From: Atherix ibis
Lineage: Eukaryota; Arthropoda; Insecta; Diptera; Athericidae
Direction of reading: 5' to 3'
NCBI GenBank assembly: GCA_958298945.1
Contig: OY282605.1
Coordinates: 124,678,267-124,742,266 of the forward strand
DNA: 64,000 bases
Each line of letters starts with the position of its first letter. The first letter of the stretch is position 1. Both the position numbers and the translations under genes were made by a program. Shown here piece by piece: positions 59,912 through 64,000 of the stretch. The notes below the pieces were generated by a model. It had not been told where the DNA came from. It ran no database searches and saw only the letters and a program-made list of their open reading frames with translations.

Positions 59912-64000
<4,089 letters not shown>

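Overview
The window is strongly AT-rich insect-type nuclear DNA, most likely from a fly. I base this on spliced genes with GT-AG introns, a sepiapterin reductase and a CDKL kinase of insect type, and many degraded Jockey, Copia and Tc1/mariner elements. It is gene-poor and repeat-rich. No bacterial, phage, CRISPR or rRNA/tRNA features were seen.

Layout. 0-12 kb: a two-part Jockey-like retrotransposon relic, an RNase H fragment, a mariner-type element with matching ends at 8.3-9.1 kb, and a 10.3-10.8 kb block rich in ATGRCA motifs. 12-16.2 kb: three phase-compatible minus-strand exons of a CGRRF1-like protein whose RING exon is not found. 14-15 kb: coding-like debris and a 50-bp-arm hairpin. 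17-33 kb: a transposon graveyard with several distinct Tc1/mariner lineages, one Tc1 element carrying a nested MITE, and four Jockey or RNase H fragments.

35-37.2 kb: an unrecognised two-exon gene (minus) upstream of and divergent from an intact sepiapterin reductase gene (plus). 39.2-45.7 kb: a HIG1-domain mitochondrial protein gene (plus) split by a 6.3 kb intron. That intron holds a mariner (42,860-45,015) interrupted by a second transposon (43,206-44,696) with an 8-bp target duplication.

46-60 kb: a CDKL1/4-type kinase gene (minus). It has a single first exon at 60.1 kb but two copies of exons 2-5, in a tandem segmental duplication (46,066-54,368 and 54,369-about 58,456). The left copy also took a 4.27 kb Copia element between 49,026 and 53,291. 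The right copy ends in a 69-bp-arm palindrome next to a transposon-associated ORF. 60.1-64 kb: AT-rich DNA with no supportable gene.

The real genes have unrelated housekeeping jobs: tetrahydrobiopterin synthesis, respiratory-chain assembly, a CDK-like kinase and a probable RING protein. They do not form a pathway. The main interest is how transposition, duplication and palindrome formation have reshaped the kinase locus. There are also several uncatalogued small structures: the hairpin, the two-exon gene and the 8-bp-TSD transposon family.
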